A stretch of DNA of 64,000 nt from Epiperipatus broadwayi (Eukaryota > Onychophora > Udeonychophora > Euonychophora > Peripatidae). How positions within the stretch are numbered: the first letter of the stretch is position 1; each line of letters opens with the position of its first letter. The stretch is taken from NCBI GenBank assembly GCA_028023455.1, contig JAQFVV010006310.1:682001-746000 (forward strand). Reading direction: 5' to 3'. This document shows, piece after piece, positions 58,131 through 64,000 of the stretch. A program made the position numbers and the translations under genes. The notes below the pieces were generated by a model. The model worked only from the letters and a program-made list of their open reading frames with translations. It was not told the DNA's origin and did no database searches.

Positions 58131-59084
58131 AATACAATCCTGAAAATCTGCTATTCAGGCACTTATTCAAGAATGGAAATCTCTTAATCTAATACAATTA
58201 AGAGTTTATCAACATGTGGCTTAAAATTTAAAAACAAAATTTAAGCAAATAAATTTTAATTATTAATTTTTTTATCAAAATATTAAACACAAATAGTGTG
58301 GTAATTTAAAAAAGTTTTACATTATCATCTAAAGGGAAAATATAATGCAAAATCTCAGACTACATTTTATATGACTTTCTTTTATCTATTCTATGCTTCA
58401 TATGTATTTAACTACCCCTACTTTTAAAATTCCCCATGAATTTTTTTATATATCTTATTTTCTACAGCTACATTTAACCTCCTTTATTTAAATTTTTTTT
58501 ATTCTTTATAAGGACATATTTAATCTTTTTCTTAATTTTCTCAGTAATCAGTTTATATTTACTCCCCCTATTCATTTTCCTCTAAATCTTCCAATCTCTT
58601 CTTCATTTTCTTAAAATATTCAAGTTTAAATCTTTTCTATAAAAAAATCTACAACTCTTATTAAAAGCCAAATGGCTATAAATATAACTAAATTTAAACA
58701 TATTAAATCTATTCCCTAGAAATTTCTTTAAAGTTAGTGATATAATAAATTCATATGTAATTCTTTAGAATTATATAGTCTGAATTACACCATAATTATA
58801 AATAATAATATTCTGAATTGCCCCATGATTATAAATAATATAAATTAATAAAATATATATATATAACATTTACATTCTATTTACATTATTGTAATAAATA
58901 ATTTAATGGATTATTGCTTTACAGTTCTTAAGAAGCTTGAGCACTGATAATCATATAATCAACCGACTCAAGAAATAATATCCATCAATAATTTAAAACT
59001 ACAATCATTATATAACAAGAATAATTAGTTAAAATACTGAAGGGAAAAAAGATATCATAGTTAGAATATAACAGGTTACTAAAT
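58131..59084. other. AT-rich intronic DNA
   Basis: No coding feature recognised; T-rich on the left and a TA run near 58850. Confidence 0.4.
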
Positions 59085-60615
59085 TATATAGTTACTGATA
59101 TCAGATTTTTAAATGAAGAAGTTAGAAATGCAATTAAATGTATGAAGAAAGGAAAGGCTCCAGGTAATGATGGAATTATAATTGATATATTAAAAGAAGC
59201 AGGTGAAGGAACAGAAAAAATGCTAGCAAAGTTATATACCAAATGTCTAAATGATAAAGATGTACCAAATGATTGGAAGAATGCAGTAATAATATTAATA
59301 TTTAAAAAATGTGATAAAGAAGATATTAGAAATTACAGACCTATCAGCCTTTTATCAGTTTTATATAAAATTTTTACCAAGATAATTACAACTCGTCTAC
59401 AGAGAACATTGGATTTCCACCAACCAAGAGAACAAGCTGGATTTAAAAGTGGTTTTAGTACAGTAGATCATATTCAGGTATTGAGAGAAGTTATAGAAAG
59501 GACAAATGAATATGAGTTGTCATTATGTTTTGGATTTGTAGATTATGAAAAGGCATTTGATTCTATAAACATTTCTTCAGTGATTAAAGCATTGGGTCAT
59601 CAAGGTATAGACACAGGATATTGTCATATTTTAAAGAATATTTATAAAAATGCAACAGCAACAATTAGATTACATAACGATACTGGAAAAGTCAACATTG
59701 AGAAAGGTGTAAGACAAGGTGACTCCATATCTCCAAAACTTTTTACAGCAGTGCTGCAAGAAGTATTTTGTGGATTAAAATGGGAAACTAAAGGAGTAAA
59801 AGTAAATGGAGATTATTTAAAGTCATTTAGATTTCGCAGATGATGTAGTTGTTTTTGCAAATAATGCTTCAGAGCTGCAGGAAATGTTGCAGGAGTTATC
59901 AGATGATAGGAAAGTAGGACTAAAGATAAATGTTAAAAAGACTAAAGTAATGTTTAATCGATTTGCTCAAAATATGAAAATAAAGATTGATTGTGATGAA
60001 TTGGAAGAAGTTAACAGTTACAAATACCTTGGTCAGATTATTAATACAGATGGAAACATAATGGAGAAAATTAATCATAGAATTAAACTTGGTTGGAGTG
60101 CTTTTGGTAGAAATAACTTGATACTAAAAGGAAATATGCCTATGTGTTTGAAAAGGAAGGTTTTTAACAAATGTGTTTTACCAGTTCTTATTTATGGATC
60201 TGAGACTTGGACACTTAATAGAAGAGCAATACAGAGACTTCAGACCACTCAAAGAAGTATGGAGAGATGTATGTTGGGAGTAACAAGGAGAGATCGAAAA
60301 CGCAATGTATGGGTAAGAGAACAAACAGGTGTTACTGACCTCATTGAAAAAATTAAAAGATTGAAGTGGAGTTGGGCTGGACATATTGCTAGAAGAGATG
60401 ATAATAGATGGACAATTGAAATTTTAAACTGGATTCCAAGAGATTGTAAAAGACCCAGAAAGAGACCACATGTGAGATGGATGGATGAAATAAGAAAGTG
60501 TGCAGGGGTGATGTGGAGAAGAGAAGCTAGGGATCATAGAAGATGGATTAAACTTGGAGAGACCTTCATCCTGCAGTGGATTGATAATGGTTGATAATGA
60601 TGATGATGATGATCA
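59085..60615 (+). pseudogene. RTE-type LINE, 5'-truncated, one frameshift
   Basis: It starts just before the reverse transcriptase (IRFLNEEVRNAIKCM near 59110). The first frame (233 codons from 59142) has GKAPGNDGIIIDIL, NYRPISLLSVLYKIF, QAGFKSGFSTVDHIQVL, the motif A FGFVDYEKAFDSI and the motif B GVRQGDSISPKLF. One extra base near 59820 shifts the frame; catalytic FADDVVVF is encoded at about 59834 in the other frame. The second frame (236 codons from 59884) gives YKYLGQIINTDG, the thumb, and the RTE-style end RPRKRPHVRWMDEIRKCAG and ILQWIDNG. A TGATAATGATGATGATGATG tail follows. No endonuclease remains. Youngest RTE copy here. Confidence 0.9.
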
Positions 60616-60928
60616 GATTTATATAACTATATAAGCATTTGGTTTTTAGTTTACAACCTTAATGTATATTTTTAATTTCATGCCATTTTCTTGAAAAGTA
60701 AAATATGAAGTTAAAGTTAGCTGCCAGAAATTAATCTGAAGTTGGGGATCTCATGCGTAAAATAGATGGCACAAGGGTAGAATATATATATATATATTGT
60801 ACTGATATTGCTATATGTTATAAACAAGAAAAGTGATGTATATGAATATGCACATCTCACTACAATCTCAGGTTTCAACTTTAATTTAATTTACCTATAC
60901 GAGCACACATTAATAAATTACTACTTAC
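60616..60928. other. Intronic DNA between RTE tail and PAAF1 exon
   Basis: Contains a TA run at about 60781-60798; otherwise nothing recognised. Confidence 0.4.
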
Positions 60929-61011
60929 CTGTTCCAGAAAAGAACCCATTTTTCCTTGGCAGAAGGCACAATATTGCAGATCTACTCTCTTTCCAATGAT
61001 TCACTGGAACT
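60929..61011 (-). CDS. PAAF1 homologue, penultimate exon
   Basis: An 83-bp exon between TTTTTGATAG and the consensus donor CAG|GTAAGT. Its first base completes an Arg codon with AG of the upstream exon. It then encodes VPVNHWKESRSAILCLLPRK and NGFFSGT, leaving a G for the Gly of the next exon. The human protein has APVQVIHRSGAPVLSLL and a short Gly-containing stretch before GDGSCF at the same place. Part of a WD-repeat blade. Confidence 0.88.
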
Positions 61012-63123
61012 CTATCAAAAATCCATAATAATGAATAATTATAATAAGATGGTATCTTAATATAATATTAACAATAAAAAGCACATAATTAAAAGTTATT
61101 TTTTCTTGTACATAGAGCAGAAAAAAGTTACAAGTTTTTCATAATATTTTACTGATATTATTAAACAAAATTTCAACTTAGAGTATTGAAATATTCAATA
61201 ATGCTCTTAAGAGCTATTGGTATAAATATATGTATACTTTAAAAACATTTTATTATATATTTCATATATATGAATAAAGATATCTGAAAAAAAGAAGCAA
61301 ATAACCCTAAGATATACTTTTGGCTGAAGTAGTACTCTTTAAGTAGCACAAGTCATACAACTCTCAAATGTCTTCATCACTTTTTTTCCAATATTTATTC
61401 ATATTCAATTATCACAAATCAATTTTACAGATCCTTGGATTTCTTGCTGTATTTAATTGATCACATTGTCTTTAGATAAACAATTGAATAATTATTACAT
61501 TTTATTAGGATAGAAAGTATTAGATTGCTATTATCCTAGTTATAAACTTTCAATTTAATATATGTATATGTTGAAACGAATGTTTTCATGGGAAAAAATG
61601 TTTTATAAATCACGTTTTTGGGAGCAATTGTGTTTAATAAAATAAAATTACAGTTAAATATAGTTTAGTTTCAACAAGATATTTTCTGTTACCTAGGTTT
61701 TGGCAAGATAACATTTTCCATCAACTGAATAGAGCAGTTATTACATAGTTGTTATAGAGATAATAATTGTGTGATATGGTTATTGAATAGTTTGACTTAA
61801 AAACAATCATATGGTATTATAATTTCATTCCATCCTATTTTTTCCAAACATGCATTATATCTTAGATATAGCTTAAAACTTCCATTTACTACACCCCTTC
61901 AAATATGTAAATAAAAACATTTGAAAAAAAAGAAAAAGACTCCCAAAATACATTTCTGGCTAAACTAGGATTCTTCAGTTAGCCAAAATTATATTCTCTT
62001 CCATCAATATTATTCATATTTTCTATTGCACATTACTATAATTCAATTTAACAGGTATTACATTTCTTGGACATATTCACCTGACAACATCTTCATATTA
62101 ATAATTTTAGATAAAATTTATTAAATAATTTTAAATCTAGATATAAGCTTTAAAACTTAAAGATTAATATATCTATTTTATTAGATTAATCACATGGTTT
62201 TGTTATACTATAAATACATTCTCTTTTTTTTTTCTATGCATATGTAAGATCTTAGGTATACTTCAAAACTTTATTTATTACATATGCTTTTAAAATATAT
62301 CTAAGATATTACACATGAAGGGAAAAAAGAAGATGGTTGTACTTAATAAGTACAGATATATTAACTTTTAATTAATTTCAAGTTTATATCAGTGCTAAAA
62401 GTGATATAATAATCTCTAATTTCTTCAATGATTAGGATTATTCATCCACCAAATGTATTTTTAAATTACAATATAAACAAACTCATTTTTACTTATGGAA
62501 ACAAACAGTGAAAAACACAAGAAAATACAGATAATCCATACTGCATTTCAAAATATAGCACTTGTACATTAAAATGTAATAATATATATATATATGATTT
62601 TACTAAAAAATTTATTAAAAATTCAAGCAAAAAGTAGTTTAAATAAATGATTAGTTTCACAAAACTATTTAAAATATTTAATTTTATAAATATGACTATT
62701 TTGTCTTCCTTTTTTAAAAAAATAACCAATTGCTATTGTCTAAGCCAGTTATAATTTTTTTTTTTTACATTTTAAGTCTGTTAGATGTTAATTTATATAT
62801 ATACATATAAAGCAAGATTGCTAATATTAATCACATCAGGCTGACTAACCTAACTATCTTCTAACAACATTATTTTATTTCCTATTTTATAAGCTAATTA
62901 AAATTTTAAAAGTACATTTATTAATACCTGATTACTTTTCAAAAGAAAATTAATCTTAAAATGGTTTTCTTTCTCTTTCTAAATTGTTAGAAACAACATT
63001 TCTAATCATATTTGATATTTACAATGTTCGATTTGATATACTTTAATAAATCACAATTTTCTTGAATTTTTAAAATAAAATATATGATAATAATAAAGTA
63101 ACAACAACAAAAATAATTAATAC
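61012..63123 (-). other. Intron of the PAAF1 homologue
   Basis: Phase 2 intron of about 2.1 kb between GTATTAAT and TTTTTGATAG. It contains three diverged, spaced repeats (next entry). Confidence 0.75.
61240..62345. repeat. Diverged repeats, period about 0.4-0.6 kb
   Basis: Near 61262, 61905 and 62285 similar passages occur: AAATATGTAAATAAAAACAT or similar, followed by GAAAAAAAAGAA-like text and an ATACATTTCTGGCTAAA/ATACTTTTGGCTGAA piece (first two copies). CTTAGATATA...CTTCCATTTACTAC-like text precedes the second and third. Non-coding. Homology is suggestive, not precise. Confidence 0.35.
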
Positions 63124-63239
63124 CTAGTATTGCGAATGTCAAAATGATATATTTCTCCATTCTGAGTTCCACAAACATAATACAGTTCAGACAGAAAACA
63201 ACAAACATTTACAGAACTAGAACATTTGGTTTCAAAAAC
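63124..63239 (-). CDS. PAAF1 homologue, upstream exon in the window
   Basis: A 116-bp exon after a TTTTTAG acceptor, frame V-F-E-T-K then SSSVNVCCFLSELYYVCGTQ and NGEIYHFDIRNT, ending with AG of a split Arg codon. It matches the human stretch FNCCTFLSGFLLLAGTQDGN and IYQLDVRS, a WD-repeat blade. The donor ACTAG|GTATTAAT is weaker than consensus, but phases agree with the next exon. More 5' exons must lie beyond the window's right edge or in unrecognised sequence. Confidence 0.88.
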
Positions 63240-64000
63240 CTAAAAATAAAAAAAATTAAAAAATTTACATTAAGTAGTAAATAATAATTTACTAAGGCTG
63301 TAACCTTAGAAATAAGCGTCTGAAAAATACGAAGGTAGGGACCTCTATAGGTCTTAAAACACAAGCTTACGCTATGAAGAAAAGAGAGAATCTTCTTTAC
63401 TTCAACCTACTTTATATATAAATAGGTGAAGCTGAAATGTTTTGATCTAAGAGTGTGAAGCTATTCAATACTTCACTAATTAAGTCCACAATTCTTATAA
63501 TACATTAATACTCGCGAAATTTTACAATTTACTACGAGTCAATGAAAAGATCTTATAGTAAGAAATCTGTTACGACACACACACACATATATATATATTG
63601 AAATTAATAATATATTATTCATTTCAGTGGCATTCATGTGGTTTCCCACATGGGTGAGAGATTTTTTAAAAATTAAATATATATATATATTTAAAACTCT
63701 CTTGTTAAAGAATGTATTGCAAACAACGCAATTACATAAGAGATTTTAAAAAATCAGGGAAATAAAATGTTATGCAAATTAATCAATCTTTTTTTTAAAA
63801 AAAAAAATTGAAATGGACTGTTCAAGACATAAAGAAGAAAAACATATATAAAATCATTTTTTCTTATTGCATTCATTGTGGATTTTCACTTTATTAAAAT
63901 GTCGGATTCCATTATGCTTAGTGAGTAAAAGGAGGAAAAACAACTATATGCTAATCTAATCTAGACATCTGAAAACTTGAACATGCTATTTTTGATTAAA
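63240..64000. other. Probable intron of the PAAF1 homologue
   Basis: No further exon was identified. AT microsatellites occur near 63580 and 63680. The next upstream exon is expected to encode the segment preceding the V-F-E-T blade. Confidence 0.45.

Larger units (their letters stand above)
50685..60928 (-). other. Last intron of the PAAF1 homologue, about 10.2 kb, retroelement-rich
   Basis: Bounded by GTAAGTAG (60928-60921) and CTACTTTTAG (50694-50685), phase 1. It holds two + strand RTE-type copies, one - strand RTE copy split by a fold-back repeat, another LINE remnant and a long hairpin. An open frame of 71 codons at 50809-51024 is discussed among the rejected items. Confidence 0.8.

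Overview
The window looks like nuclear DNA of an AT-rich invertebrate animal, most likely an arthropod. It has spliced genes with GT/AG introns, almost no intact long reading frames, and mobile elements typical of metazoans: Penelope-like, RTE-type and zinc-knuckle LINEs, Ty3/Gypsy, MITEs and fold-back repeats. The species cannot be named from sequence alone.

Two host genes are supported, and they converge. On the + strand, the last two exons of an unidentified protein (8808-9103 and 9728-9738) carry clathrin-box-like motifs, and a long AT-rich 3' UTR follows. On the - strand, the last three exons of a PAAF1 homologue (63239-63124, 61011-60929, 50684-50515) join with consistent phases and match the C-terminal part of the human WD-repeat protein. 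Its last intron (about 10.2 kb) is filled with retroelement remains. The genes' 3' ends are separated by roughly 39 kb of nested transposable elements.

Layout. 1-8.8 kb: AT-rich DNA with one inverted copy of a long repeat (RepA). 8.8-11.7 kb: 3' end of host gene 1. 12.4-14.9 kb: diverged repeat RepC and a tandem duplication. 15.4-27.6 kb: fragments of one LINE family (LINE-Z), partly in a tandem array, twice followed directly by RepA. One RepA copy is interrupted by two DNA elements whose boundaries and target duplications can be read by comparison with an uninterrupted copy. 31.8-32.7 kb: RTE LINE fragment. 33.3-42.2 kb: decayed Gypsy element on the - strand, split by a young non-autonomous LTR element with two nearly identical 2.1-kb LTRs around a 545-bp interior. 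42.2-46.5 kb: a young Penelope-like element with an RT plus GIY-YIG reading frame, direct terminal repeats, an inverted 5'-truncated copy and a 14-bp target duplication. 46.8-50.2 kb: fold-back-like repeats mixed with inverted LINE-Z fragments. 50.5-63.2 kb: the PAAF1 exons, with four RTE-type fragments, another LINE remnant and more fold-back repeats in the introns.

The most distinctive items are the Penelope composite with a hammerhead-like fold in its terminal repeats, a 118-bp insertion carrying an intact hammerhead-type core on the - strand, the short-interior LTR element, the tandem LINE-Z array, the two DNA elements with readable boundaries, and the long-inverted-repeat family. Boundaries of old repeats are approximate because they were compared by eye.
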